Assembly (NCBI RefSeq): GCF_015207005.2
Contig: NZ_JADEXS020000001.1
Location: 7,091,001-7,155,000, forward strand
Direction: 5' to 3'
DNA: 64,000 nt
Origin: Desmonostoc muscorum LEGE 12446
Lineage (GTDB): Bacteria > Cyanobacteriota > Cyanobacteriia > Cyanobacteriales > Nostocaceae
Of the stretch, positions 14,501-19,521 are shown in pieces. How positions within the stretch are numbered: position 1 is the stretch's first letter; every line of letters begins with the position of its first letter. The notes under the pieces are model-generated. The model made no database searches. It saw only the letters and a program-made list of their open reading frames with translations, and had not been told where the DNA came from. The translations under genes were made by a program, and so were the position numbers.

Positions 14501-15709
14501 TTGGAATCCTTACCGCTAACTCCTAGTGGCAAAGTAGACCGCCGCGCCTTACCAGCACCTTTGAACCCCAGTGGTTCGGACACATTTGTTTCTCCCCGGA
14601 ATACTGTAGAACTGCAACTGGTGCAAATCTGGTCAAAAATTCTCAAGGTTGACAATGTAGGGGTAAAAGATAACTTTTTTGACCTCGGTGGTCATTCCCT
14701 GCTAGCTCCCTCCTTAATGGCTCAGATTAAACAGCACTTTGGTAAAGATATTCCCTTAGCCATCCTTTTCCAAAATCCAACAATTGAAGACTTAGCATCT
14801 GTAGTACAAAAAGATACGGATGCTTCTAGTTGGTCTCCCTTAGTTGCAATTCAGCCAGCCGGTTCCAACCCACCTTTCTTCTGTCTTCCAGGTGCTGGTG
14901 GCTATCCGTTCTACCTTTATAACTTAGCCCGTTGTCTCGGTTCAGATCAGCCGTTTTACAGTTTCCAAGGTCAGCGTCAGGATGGAGAATTAGCGGCAAT
15001 CAGCCAAGTTGAGGATATAGCTGCCCAATACCTTGAAGCAATACAAGCTGTGCAACCTAAAGGCCCGTATTTTTTGGGCGGACATTCTTTTGGCGGTAAA
15101 GTTGCGTTTGAAATGGCTCAACAGTTACTACTTCAGGGAGAGGTGGTGGCTCTAGTTGCCATTTTTGATACCACAGCACCCACCGTTCAGCTAAAGCCAG
15201 AAGAAATGGATGATGTTCAATGGCTGATTAACACTGCCAAACTTTTGCAACTTACGTTCACAAAGGATTTGGATATGGATGCTGATCCCCTCTTATCTTT
15301 AGCTCCAGAGGAGCAATTTAAATATGTTCTAGATTACTTGAAAATACTTGACGTTCTGCCTCTCGATGCCGACATCACATATTTGAAGCGTTTGATCCAA
15401 ACTTTCAAGGCTGACGATAAAGCTTTCTACGAATATCTACCACAACAAGTCAATCCGATCGCAATTACTCTTTTTCGCGCTAGGGACTTTTATCAAAAAG
15501 AGCATCCTGCGTTACAACAGTCTGAGCTTTTAGAGGATTCAACCTGGGGGTGGAGCGCGTTGTCTAGCGAACCAGTGGATGTCCACTTAGTTCCAGGCAC
15601 CCATGTGACGATGATGAATCAACCCCATGTCCAGGTTTTAGCCGAACGGTTGAAGGCTTCCATCAAGCAGGCAATAAAAAAAATGGGACTGTCGGAAACG
15701 CTTAGCTAA
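2..15709 (+). CDS. Giant NRPS, 5'-truncated: (C)-A-T-E / C-A-T / C-A-T-E / C-A-T-TE
   Basis: The reading frame is open to the window edge, so the start lies upstream. The first GTG at 26 falls inside a condensation (C) domain and is not a start. Domains by approximate nucleotide: C remnant to 540; A1 600-2095, T1 2137-2330 (LGGDS), E1 2368-3700 (HHLVVDG); C2 3825-5130 (HHHLLLDGW, D-L type), A2 5204-6740, T2 6780-6985; C3 7050-8370 (MHHVVSDGW), A3 8430-9930, T3, E3 10204-11540; C4 11660-12970, A4 13040-14560, T4 14590-14800, TE 14840-15700 with the GHSFGG nucleophile motif. Pocket codes read against GrsA: A1 and A3 DAWFLGNVVK (Leu), A2 DFWNIGMVHK (Thr), A4 DVQFIAHVVK (Pro). The predicted C-terminal portion is therefore D-Leu-Thr-D-Leu-Pro, released by the TE. 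The exporter 3' of it suggests a separate peptide pathway beside the anabaenopeptin genes. The number of upstream modules and the final product are unknown. Confidence 0.95.
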   Translation, partial: YTGQTDILVGSPIANRDRSEIEGLIGFFVNTLVLRTDLSGDPSFEELLPQIREMALSAYAHQDLPFEMLVEKLQRERDLSHTPLFQVMFALQNAPISQVELTGLSVSSLPIENTTAKFDLTLAMENTATGLVGGWEYNTDLFDNSTIERMKGHFVTMLSAIVANPKQRISKLPILTFVESRQLLVEWNNTQVDYPIDKCIHQLFEEQCLRTPNAVAVVFENQQLTYGELNSRANQLAHYLRSLGVAPDVLVGICVERSVEMVVGLLGILKAGGAYVPLDPEYPQDRLHFMLEDTQVSLLLTQQHLVDRLPQHQAQLVCLDTQWQLISQLNQDNLITEVQASNLAYVIYTSGSTGIPKGVLITYKGLLNLVFWHQRAFEITSSDKATQLAGTAFDAAVWELWPYLTAGASIYLVKSEILTSPVNLRDWLTSNKITISFVPTPVAQELLSLAWTTESLAMRCILTGGDKLHQYPSVSVPFQVVNNYGPTENTVVATSGLLVADKNHVQISPPIGRPIANTQVYILDQYLQPVPVGVPGELHIGGAGLARGYLNRPELTQEKFIPNPFDKSLVTGHLSKLYKTGDLARYLPDGNIEYLGRIDNQVKIRGFRIELGEIEAALSQHPDVQASCVIARVDIPGNKRLVGYIVPKPQQTPTVSVVRSFLKEKLPDYMVPSVIVILESLPLTPNGKIDRRALPEPESRAGIETTLVAPRTAIEEKLAEIWAQVLRVESIGIDDNFFELGGDSILSIQIITRAKLAGIELTVKQLFANQTIAQLATVAGTTKALFIEQGLVTGTSPLTPIQHWFFEQNLPEKHHFNQSFLLSIPSDLKVEILEQVWQELLRHHDALRLRFSQTDSTWQQIHAAPTDSNIISRFDLSTIPENQLETVIESTANELQASLNLDKNLVQVALFWLGINKRARLLIVIHHLVVDGVSWRILLEDLQTAYEQLSLGQAIQLPAKTTSFKDWAQRLTEYAQSNILKSELSYWLSASECAVASLPLDYADGINTAASVNTVSVSLDEVQTQALLQDVPKAYKTQINDVLLSALGLVLSRWTNSESVLFNLEGHGREDIIDGLDLSRTIGWFTTIFPVVLKLSAIDFEDLGNALKSVKEQLRKIPNKGIGYGLLRYLNVDAEILAKLQTIPTTEISFNYLGQFTQVVNTSSLVQLASESSGQSQSLQGQRSSLLDVNAIITNERLQINWIYSSNIHQQRTIENIAAYFVETLQKLIAHCLSPENAGYTPTDFPLIKLNQQELDGVLARLPLQLQLGKTNWQNIEDIYPLSPMQEGMLFESLYAPDSGVYFEQVICTFNGNLDVEAFEKAWQQVVEKHSIFRTGFVWESLNQPIQIVYRQVEVSVVNVDLRELSPQQQQQQLKTFLDDQRQQSFQLTQAPLMRLHLLQLDEHTYQFVWCHHHLLLDGWSLPLVFQDLLESYQAIYDGEALPLQPTLGYRNYIAWLQQQNRDLAADFWRQKLQGFTAPTPLTVDKPLSNRHQHSGYGEQQIQLTVSATAAVKSFVRQHQLTINNLVQATWALLLSRYSQETDVVFGATVSGRPPSLVGVESMVGLFINTLPVRVQISDDTQLLSLLKDLQAQQVESEQFSYSSLVEIQALSDVNRGTSLFESIVVFENYPVDSAALQGDGSFSVSNFGAIEQTNYPLTILAACEQQLLLKVSYDTSRFESGAITRMLGHFVTMLSAIVANPSERISQLPMLTEVEQHQLLVEWNDTQVDYPIDKCIHQLFEEQCLRTPDAVAVVFENQQLTYGELNSRANQLAHYLQSLGVGADVLVGICVERSIDMVVGLLGILKAGGAYVPLDPEYPQERLSFMLEDAAVSVLLTQNHLVDKLQKHQAQLVCLDSDWQKIAQQSESNPENGAIPSNLAYVIYTSGSTGKPKGVLVNHNHVTRLFAATEPWYDFNSQDVWTLFHSYAFDFSVWEIWGALLYGGKLVVVPYLVTRSPESFYELLCQHKVTVLNQTPSAFCQLITAEQSMATVGDLKLRLVIFGGESLEIKSLQPWFERHGDQSPQLVNMYGITETTVHVTYYPLTKGDLDGTASIIGRPIPDLQVYILDQHLQPVGIGIPGEMYVGGGGVTRGYLNRDELTAERFISNPFRGQREHRGTGGERLYKTGDLARYLPDGNIQYLGRIDNQVKIRGFRIELGEIEGVVSQHRDVQACCVIARIDPTGDKRLVAYIVPQPQQTPVISQVRSFLKEKLPDYMMPTAIVILESLPLTPSGKIDRRALPAPEASSQLGEKYVAPRTAMEEILALIWTQVLKIERVGIHDNFFEIGGHSLLATQLISRVRTSLKVELPLRSLFAAPTIAQLSQNIQQLQQQDLELSAPPILPRVENTELPLSFAQQRLWFLDQFEPNSAFYNIPAALRLVGTLSFAALEQSLKEIIQRHETLRTNFITIDGKATQIIQTQSNWTITVVELKDLSTNSPEIALQQLAQQQALQPFDLASETLIRATLVVLSPTEHVLIVCMHHVVSDGWSMGVFVEELRSLYNAYSIGQPCLLPPLPIQYADFAIWQRGWLQGEVLQNQLNYWQEQLASAPTFLPLPTDRPRPAVQTFVGGHIEFALSVELTQGLIKLSQEQGVTLFMTLLAAYNTLLYRYTRQTDILVGTPIANRDRSEIEGLIGFFVNTLVLRTDLSGDPSFEELLPQIREMALGAYAHQDLPFEMLVEKLQRERDLSHTPLFQVMFALQNAPISQVELTGLSVSSLPIENTTAKFDLTLAMENTATGLVGGWEYNTDLFDSSTIERMKGHFVTMLSAIVANPKQRISQLPVLTEIESRQLLVEWNDTQVDYPIDKCIHQLFEEQCLRTPNAVAVVFENQQLTYEQLNSRANQLAHYLRSLGVGADVLVGICVERSVEMVVGLLGILKAGGAYVPLDPEYPTERLSFMLEDAAVSVLLTQQHLVDKLPQHHAQLVCLDTQWQLISQLNQDNLITEIQASNLAYVIYTSGSTGIPKGVLITYKGLLNLVFWHQRAFEITSSDKATQLAGTAFDAAVWELWPYLTAGASIYLVKSEILTLPVNLRDWLTSNKITISFVPTPVAQELLSLAWTTESLAMRCILTGGDKLHQYPSVSVPFQVVNNYGPTENTVVATSGLLVADKNHVQISPPIGRPIDNTQIYILDQYLQPVPVGVPGELHIGGASLARGYLNRPDLTQEKFIPNPFDKSQVTGHLSKLYKTGDLARYLPDGNIEYLGRIDNQVKIRGFRIELGEIEAALSQHPDVQASCVIARVDIPGNKRLVGYIVPKPQQTPTVSVVRSFLEEKLPDYMVPSVIVILESLPLTPNGKIDRRALPEPESRAGIETTLVAPRTAIEEKLAEIWAQVLRVESIGIDDNFFELGGDSILSIQIITRAKLAGIELTVKQLFANQTIAQLATVAGTTKALFIEQGLVTGTSPLTPIQHWFFEQNLPEKHHFNQSFLLSIPSDLKVEILEQVWQELLRHHDALRLRFSQTDSTWQQIHAAPTDSNIISRFDLSTIPENQLETVIESTANELQASLNLDKNLVQVALFWLGINKRARLLIVIHHLVVDGVSWRILLEDLQTAYEQLSLGQAIQLPAKTTSFKDWAQRLTEYAQSNILKSELSYWLSASECAVASLPLDYADGINTAASVNTVSVSLDEVQTQALLQDVPKAYKTQINDVLLSALGLVLSRWTNSESVLFNLEGHGREDIIDGLDLSRTIGWFTTIFPVVLKLSAIDFEDLGNALKSVKEQLRKIPNKGIGYGLLRYLNVDAEILAKLQTIPTTEISFNYLGQFTQVVNTSSLVQLASESSGQSQSLQGQRSSLLDVNAIITNERLQINWIYSSNIHQQRTIENIAAYFVETLQKLIAHCLSPENAGYTPTDFPLIKLNQQELDGVLARLPLQPQLGKTNWQNIEDIYALSPMQEGMLFESLYAPDSGVYFEQVICTFNGNLDVEAFEKAWQQVVEKHSIFRTGFVWESLSQPIQIVYRQVQVSVETVDWRQLSPQQQQQQLKTFLDDQRLIGFQLTQAPLMRLHLLQLDEHTYEFVWCHHHLLLDGWSLPLVFQDLLEFYQAISHGEALPLQPTLGYRNYIAWLQQQNRDLAADFWRQKLQGFTAPTPLTVDKPLSNRHQYSGYGEQQIQLTVSATAAVKSFVRQHQLTINNLVQATWALLLSRYSQETDVVFGATVSGRPPALVGVESMVGLFINTLPVRVQISDDTQLLSLLKDLQAQQVESEQFSYSSLVEIQALSDVNRGTSLFESIVVFENYPVNSAALQGDGSFSVSNFGAIEQTNYPLTILAACEQQLLLKVSYDTSRFESGAITRMLGHFVTMLSAIVANPKEQISQLPMLTEVEQHQLLVEWNDTQADYPIDKCIHQLFEEQVERTPDEIAVVFENQQLTYQELNTRANQLAHYLRSLGVGADVLVGICVERSIEMVVGLLGILKAGGAYVPLDPEYPTERLSFMLEDAQVSVLLTQNHLVDKLPHRQAQLVCLDTDWQIISQLSQDNLLSGVLGNNLGYVIYTSGSTGQPKGVAMNQSALCNLILWQVENTTIPGGVKTLQFAPVSFDVSFQEMFSTWCCGGTLVLIGEQLRREPLALLDLLQQQAVERLFVPFVGLQQLAEVAVANESVTSNLREIITAGEQLQITPAICNWLSKLTDCTLHNHYGPSESHVVTSLTLTDSVESWPLLPAIGRPIANTQIYILDEYQKPVPVGVPGELHIGGVALARGYLNRPELTQEKFIPNPFDKSLVTGHLSKLYKTGDLARYLPDGNIEYLGRIDNQVKIRGFRIELGEIEAVLSQHDDVQACCVIARVDTTGDKRLVAYIVPQKQQTPKVTELRSFLKEKLPEYMVPSAIVILESLPLTPSGKVDRRALPAPLNPSGSDTFVSPRNTVELQLVQIWSKILKVDNVGVKDNFFDLGGHSLLAPSLMAQIKQHFGKDIPLAILFQNPTIEDLASVVQKDTDASSWSPLVAIQPAGSNPPFFCLPGAGGYPFYLYNLARCLGSDQPFYSFQGQRQDGELAAISQVEDIAAQYLEAIQAVQPKGPYFLGGHSFGGKVAFEMAQQLLLQGEVVALVAIFDTTAPTVQLKPEEMDDVQWLINTAKLLQLTFTKDLDMDADPLLSLAPEEQFKYVLDYLKILDVLPLDADITYLKRLIQTFKADDKAFYEYLPQQVNPIAITLFRARDFYQKEHPALQQSELLEDSTWGWSALSSEPVDVHLVPGTHVTMMNQPHVQVLAERLKASIKQAIKKMGLSETLS
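1697..1725. repeat. GACAAGT-CACTTGTC palindromic insert in A1 loop (copy 1)
   Basis: GACAAGTCACTTGTC, then CAGGTCACTTGTC, lies between the NPF and LYKTGDL motifs of the A domain, adding about ten residues (DKSLVTGHLS). Copies lie at the same loop in A3 (9533) and A4 (14165). Confidence 0.75.
7837..13410 (+). repeat. Two-module tandem duplication, copy 2
   Basis: Second copy of the 7,836-bp-offset repeat. The Leu A domain, T and E domains and the following D-L type C domain are near-identical to copy 1. The following A domain then switches from a Thr core (copy 1, about 5690-6200) to a Pro core (about 13510-14000). The A-domain C-terminal part after 14080 again resembles that of the Leu A domains, as expected if only the substrate-binding core was exchanged. 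Confidence 0.88.
9533..9561. repeat. GACAAGT-type palindromic insert in A3 loop (copy 2)
   Basis: Same loop as 1697, with ACAAGTC in place of ACTTGTC in the middle (Leu to Gln change). Confidence 0.75.
14165..14193. repeat. GACAAGT-type palindromic insert in A4 loop (copy 3)
   Basis: Same as the copy at 1697, now in the proline A domain. Confidence 0.75.
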
Positions 15710-16263
15710 TTTTTGCCACGTTACTGAAAACAGAAAGGATTTAACTGGGAGTGGGTGGCTTGTATCTGCTTATCTTCTTAGAGGATGAACAGGTCTGCTA
15801 TTAATTCCCAGTGTTCTGATGTCAGATTGTTACGGTATGCTTTACTAGAGAAGACGCAAAGTAGCGGGAGATTCAGTGACGCCGAGAAACTTGTATTCTC
15901 CAACGGGAAGAGCGAATGGTTTAAAGCAAGCGAATTTATTCGGGAAAGCAAAAAAATTTTCACCTCCTTAAAAAATCCCCTGAATTTATTCATCGGGTTT
16001 ACACGTATCTTTGTGTCCTCTTCTCAATCATTCACTCATAAGGTGCTGGTTTATACAAATCTCTGTATACCCCTGGTGAGTTTTATTGCAATACCCCGCA
16101 ATTTTCAAACATCCTTTCATATCAAATTTGGCTAATTGCACATACAATCTTGTAATCAACAGGTTTGTAGCTTGTTTTTGGTGTGGTTGTTCAATCAGAT
16201 ATGATATCCTATCATCGTTTTCCGTAGTTAAGTGATACAAAATTTTTGACTTATTTGTAGAGT
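15710..16263 (+). other. Intergenic region between NRPS and exporter
   Basis: This is 554 bases without a gene I can support. A frame at 15785-16135 would encode 116 residues, but it has no recognisable domain, no convincing ribosome binding site and an overlapping antisense frame of similar length, so I treat both as chance. I see no clear terminator hairpin after the NRPS stop, so read-through from the NRPS into the exporter is possible. Confidence 0.5.
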
Positions 16264-18291
16264 ATGCAAACCCAAGTTCTTCGCGATCAAACATTAACAA
16301 ATAAAACTTCTGTGTTTTCGGCTTTTAATCGATTTTGGCAGAATATAAAAGCGATCGCACTGCCTTACTGGTATCCCACAGAATCAGGAAAAAGAGCATT
16401 TTCAGACGTTATTCGTGCCTGGGGAATGCTCGCTCTGATGATTTTATTAATTATCGCCATTGTAGGCGTAACCGCCTTTAATAGCTTCGTGAATCGGTAT
16501 TTAAGCGATGTTCTGATTCAAGATAAAGATTTGACTAAATTTGTTCAGATTTTATCGGTTTATGGCGGTGCCCTGATTTTGGGAACCTTGTTGCTAGGAT
16601 TTTCTAAATTTATCAGAAAAAAAATAGCTCTTGATTGGTACGAGTGGCTGAATAATCACATTTTAGAAAAATATTTGAGCAATAGTGCGTATTATAAAAT
16701 CAACTTTAGATCCGATATTGATAACCCAGATCAACGTCTATCCCAAGAAATCGAACCCATTACCAGGATTGCTCTGAGTTTTTCAGCTACTTGTTTGGAA
16801 AAAGTGCTGGAAATGACGACTTTTTTAATCATCCTCTGGTCAATTTCCAAATTTGTCGCAGTTATTCTGATTATTTATACGACTATAGGCAATTGTATTG
16901 CTATTTATTTAAGTCAAGAAGTAAATAAGATTAATGAAGAGGAACTCAAATTTGAAGCCGAGTACAGTTATTCTCTGACTCATGTACGAAACCACGCTGA
17001 ATCTATCGCTTTTTTTCATGGAGAAAACCAAGAATCAAATATAGTTTTGCGAAGATTTAGTAAGGTAGTGAAAAATACTAAACGCAAGATTGATTGGGAG
17101 AGAATTCAGGACATTTTTAACAGTGGATATCAGGTTGCTATCCAACTATTTCCGTTTGTAGTATTTGGTCCTTCATTTATTAGAGGTGAAATTGATTTTG
17201 GAGAAGTTGGGCAAGCCAGTTTAGCTTGCAATCTGTATGCCACTGCACTAGGAACATTAATAGCTGAATTGGCAACTTCCGGACGATTTTCCAGTTACGT
17301 TGAGCGTTTAACTGAGTTATCGGATGTGTTAGAAGCTGTCACCAAGGAACCAGAGAATGTAAGTACTATTAAAACAATAGAAGAAAACCGTCTCGCTTTT
17401 GAGAATGTCACCTTACAAACACCGAATTATCAGCAGGTAATCGTCGAAGATTTATCACTTTCTGTTCAACCAGGAGAAGGTTTATTGATTGTCGGGCCTA
17501 GTGGTCGAGGTAAAAGTTCTCTCCTGAGAGCGATCGCTGGTTTGTGGAACGCGGGAACCGGTCGTTTGGTACGTCCTCCCCTAGAAGAAATCTTATTTTT
17601 GCCCCAACGCCCTTATATAATTTTGGGAACTTTGCGCGAACAGTTACTCTATCCCCAAACAAATCGTAAAATGACGGATGCAGAACTCAAAGAAGTATTG
17701 CAACAAGTAAACTTGCAAAACTTACTGAGTCGAGTTGATGACTTTGATGCAGAAGAAGTCCCTTGGGAGAATATATTATCTTTGGGAGAGCAACAACGTC
17801 TTGCTTTTGCACGACTGTTAGTTACCCGTCCTAGCTTTACTATATTAGATGAAGCAACGAGTGCTTTAGATTTAAAAAATGAAGGTAATTTATATCAACA
17901 GTTACAATCAACGAAAACAACTTTTATCAGTGTTGGACACAGGGAGAGTCTGTTTAATTATCATCAATGGGTTCTAGAACTTTCACAAGATTCTAGTTGG
18001 CAACTTGTGACCGTAGAGGATTATCGGCTGCAAAAAGTCCAAGAAATGATTACTAATCCTCCTGTAAACTATCAAATTCCAATAGATGTTTCACCACAGA
18101 ATCAATCACTGAGTCAACCAGAAACAAGCACTATTTTAGGGCTTTCTCATAAGGAAATGCAGATATTAACAGGTACTTCCATTAGCACTATCAGAAGCAA
18201 GGCAAGCCTTGGTAAGCCGATTCAAACTAAGGATGGCTTTACTTATTGCTATAACAAAGACCCCAAGGTTTTGAAATGGATCAGAGTTTAG
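16264..18291 (+). CDS. ABC exporter, fused permease-ATPase (SbmA/BacA/ABCD-like)
   Basis: 675 residues. The N-terminal half has several hydrophobic segments (about residues 45-75, 95-115, 185-225 and 295-350) of the SbmA/BacA/peroxisomal ABCD-type permease fold. The C-terminal half is an ATPase: Walker A GPSGRGKSS near residue 411, signature LSLGEQQR near 505, Walker B FTILDEATSALD near 525. A conserved extension of about 50 residues (from about 626, starting GLSHKEMQ) follows the ATPase and has a helix-turn-helix-like pattern. It probably exports the peptide made by the NRPS directly upstream. A paralogue at 60699 shares the whole architecture, including the extension and the MQTQ start, so the two arose by duplication. 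The start at 16264 is supported by that shared N-terminus. Substrate assignment is inference from context. Confidence 0.9.
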   Translation: MQTQVLRDQTLTNKTSVFSAFNRFWQNIKAIALPYWYPTESGKRAFSDVIRAWGMLALMILLIIAIVGVTAFNSFVNRYLSDVLIQDKDLTKFVQILSVYGGALILGTLLLGFSKFIRKKIALDWYEWLNNHILEKYLSNSAYYKINFRSDIDNPDQRLSQEIEPITRIALSFSATCLEKVLEMTTFLIILWSISKFVAVILIIYTTIGNCIAIYLSQEVNKINEEELKFEAEYSYSLTHVRNHAESIAFFHGENQESNIVLRRFSKVVKNTKRKIDWERIQDIFNSGYQVAIQLFPFVVFGPSFIRGEIDFGEVGQASLACNLYATALGTLIAELATSGRFSSYVERLTELSDVLEAVTKEPENVSTIKTIEENRLAFENVTLQTPNYQQVIVEDLSLSVQPGEGLLIVGPSGRGKSSLLRAIAGLWNAGTGRLVRPPLEEILFLPQRPYIILGTLREQLLYPQTNRKMTDAELKEVLQQVNLQNLLSRVDDFDAEEVPWENILSLGEQQRLAFARLLVTRPSFTILDEATSALDLKNEGNLYQQLQSTKTTFISVGHRESLFNYHQWVLELSQDSSWQLVTVEDYRLQKVQEMITNPPVNYQIPIDVSPQNQSLSQPETSTILGLSHKEMQILTGTSISTIRSKASLGKPIQTKDGFTYCYNKDPKVLKWIRV

Positions 18292-18439
18292 GGTAGGGTT
18301 CTGCTGTTAATATCGCATGAGTTTTGCGAAGCGGTACTAGGTATGGCGATCGCTTAAACTATGCTTCATACCTCCATTCAGCAACGCCAGTAAAGGACTT
18401 CCAGAAAATAAATTATCCCAAATTGTTTGTACATTTTTC

Positions 18440-18461
18440 GGGTAGCACAGCTGTGCTACCC
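18440..18461. repeat. Perfect 22-bp palindrome, intergenic copy
   Basis: The sequence is GGGTAGCACAG followed directly by its reverse complement. The same core (GCACAGCTGTGC) occurs inside NRPS genes at 40220, 50159 and 50553, so this is one copy of a dispersed palindromic element. A T-run sits about 10 bases downstream, so it might also help end transcription after the exporter, but the spacing is long for a standard terminator. Confidence 0.85.
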
Positions 18462-18642
18462 TACGATTGAATGTTTTTTTCCTTGGAAATCCCTAAGTAA
18501 TATTCCCCCTGATTTAGGGAAACTCGATATAATTCTCGCTAAAGACATTCTTCAATGAATATATTTACAAAAGCCAAGTCAGCTTTTGTAACATAATTTT
18601 TACAGTTATTAATTATTATTTATTAAGTGTTTTAAATATTTT

Positions 18643-18766
18643 AATTAATCGCTTAAGTGTCTTAACTGTCTTAACTGTCCACCAAATTAATCACTTAAGT
18701 GTCTTAAGTGTCTTAAGTGTCTTAACTGTCCACTTAATTAATCTCTTAACTGTTTTAACTGTCCAT
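18643..18766. repeat. Higher-order tandem repeat of CTTAA[G/C]TGT 9-mers
   Basis: Three blocks each begin with an AATTAATC-like lead, run through two to four copies of CTTAAGTGT or CTTAACTGT, and end in CCA. The 9-mers start at 18652, 18661, 18670; 18694, 18703, 18712, 18721; and 18745, 18754 (the last with T for the first C). CTTAAG is itself palindromic. This could be a multi-site protein-binding array upstream of the hph genes or simply a cyanobacterial short tandem repeat. Confidence 0.8.
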
Positions 18767-18938
18767 TTATTCTTGTTTTACCTGCTATTGCATTTTCTTG
18801 ATAAAACTGAGATTATTTGAAAGCTTAGGCTAAAGTCTTAGTTTCAAGAATAAGCTAATTTAATCAGAAAATTTATTAAACAGAATTCAGTTGGGTATTG
18901 TGACCAAAAAAGCGTCTGAATAACTGGGTTTAAGACCC

Positions 18939-18961
18939 CCACCAAATTTCAAATTTGGTGG
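18939..18961. repeat. Perfect 11-bp inverted repeat (hairpin)
   Basis: CCACCAAATTT, one C, then AAATTTGGTGG. It lies inside a longer dispersed-repeat-like stretch (about 18920-19030). No T-run follows, so I do not call it a terminator. Confidence 0.7.
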
Positions 18962-19521
18962 TCAATAAGACAGTAGCGGGTCTGAATGCCCCACGCTCAA
19001 GAATTCTGAATTCTGTATTCTGCATTCTTCTTCAACTCTGACTTTAAATAAATATCCTTTAATCAGGAGTACTTATAGTATTACAAAAGTAATATAATTT
19101 GTTAATCAATTAACGAAATGTTAATTTCATCAAAAAAAACAAAGAAAAATTTTAATGTAATTAAAATTTTATTCTCTAAATCAGTTAAAATAAAGTGGTT
19201 TATTTAAAAGCCATTGAGTGTTAAAGAGATTTTGACTCTCTATTCACCTATTAACTAAATAATCATAATTAAACTCTGAGCAGAGTAAATGTTTGGGATA
19301 CCATCAATACTTGATTAAAGATTATAAAATAATTATGACGGTATCAAAAAAGCTCTAGTATAATTTGTTAATTACAATAATGATAAGTCAGAGCCATTTT
19401 CTTTCTACTGGAGAAAAAATAGGAAAAATGTAGCTCCAGTGACTTGCTGAATCATTAAAAATTTTCCCCCATTATTTTAGTTGTTTATTATTAATATTTT
19501 TTCCACATCCTCTAACCACTT

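Larger units (their letters stand above)
18292..19521 (+). other. 1.2-kb AT-rich intergenic region with several repeat families
   Basis: No gene is supported here. In order it holds a HIP1 site (18344), the 22-bp palindrome at 18440, the 9-mer repeat block at 18643-18766, an 11-bp inverted repeat at 18939-18961, an ATTCTGAATTCTG-type repeat near 19001-19027, and a small inverted repeat TATTAC-AAAA-GTAATA at 19079-19094. The promoter of the aminotransferase/hph genes presumably lies in the last few hundred bases, but I cannot point to a convincing -35/-10 pair. Confidence 0.7.

Noticed and set aside
2..15709. Giant NRPS as part of the anabaenopeptin, microcystin or spumigin pathway
   Set aside because: It has its own TE and Leu/Thr/Leu/Pro codes with two epimerases, no PKS or reductase domain, and the apt set is complete without it.
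15785..16135. Possible 116-residue gene after the giant NRPS
   Set aside because: No recognisable domain, no clear ribosome binding site, biased composition, and an equal-size antisense frame; best explained as chance in non-coding DNA.
18440..18480. Rho-independent terminator after the first exporter
   Set aside because: The palindrome has no proper loop and the T-run begins about 10 bases away; the same palindrome occurs within coding sequence, so I treat it as a dispersed repeat.
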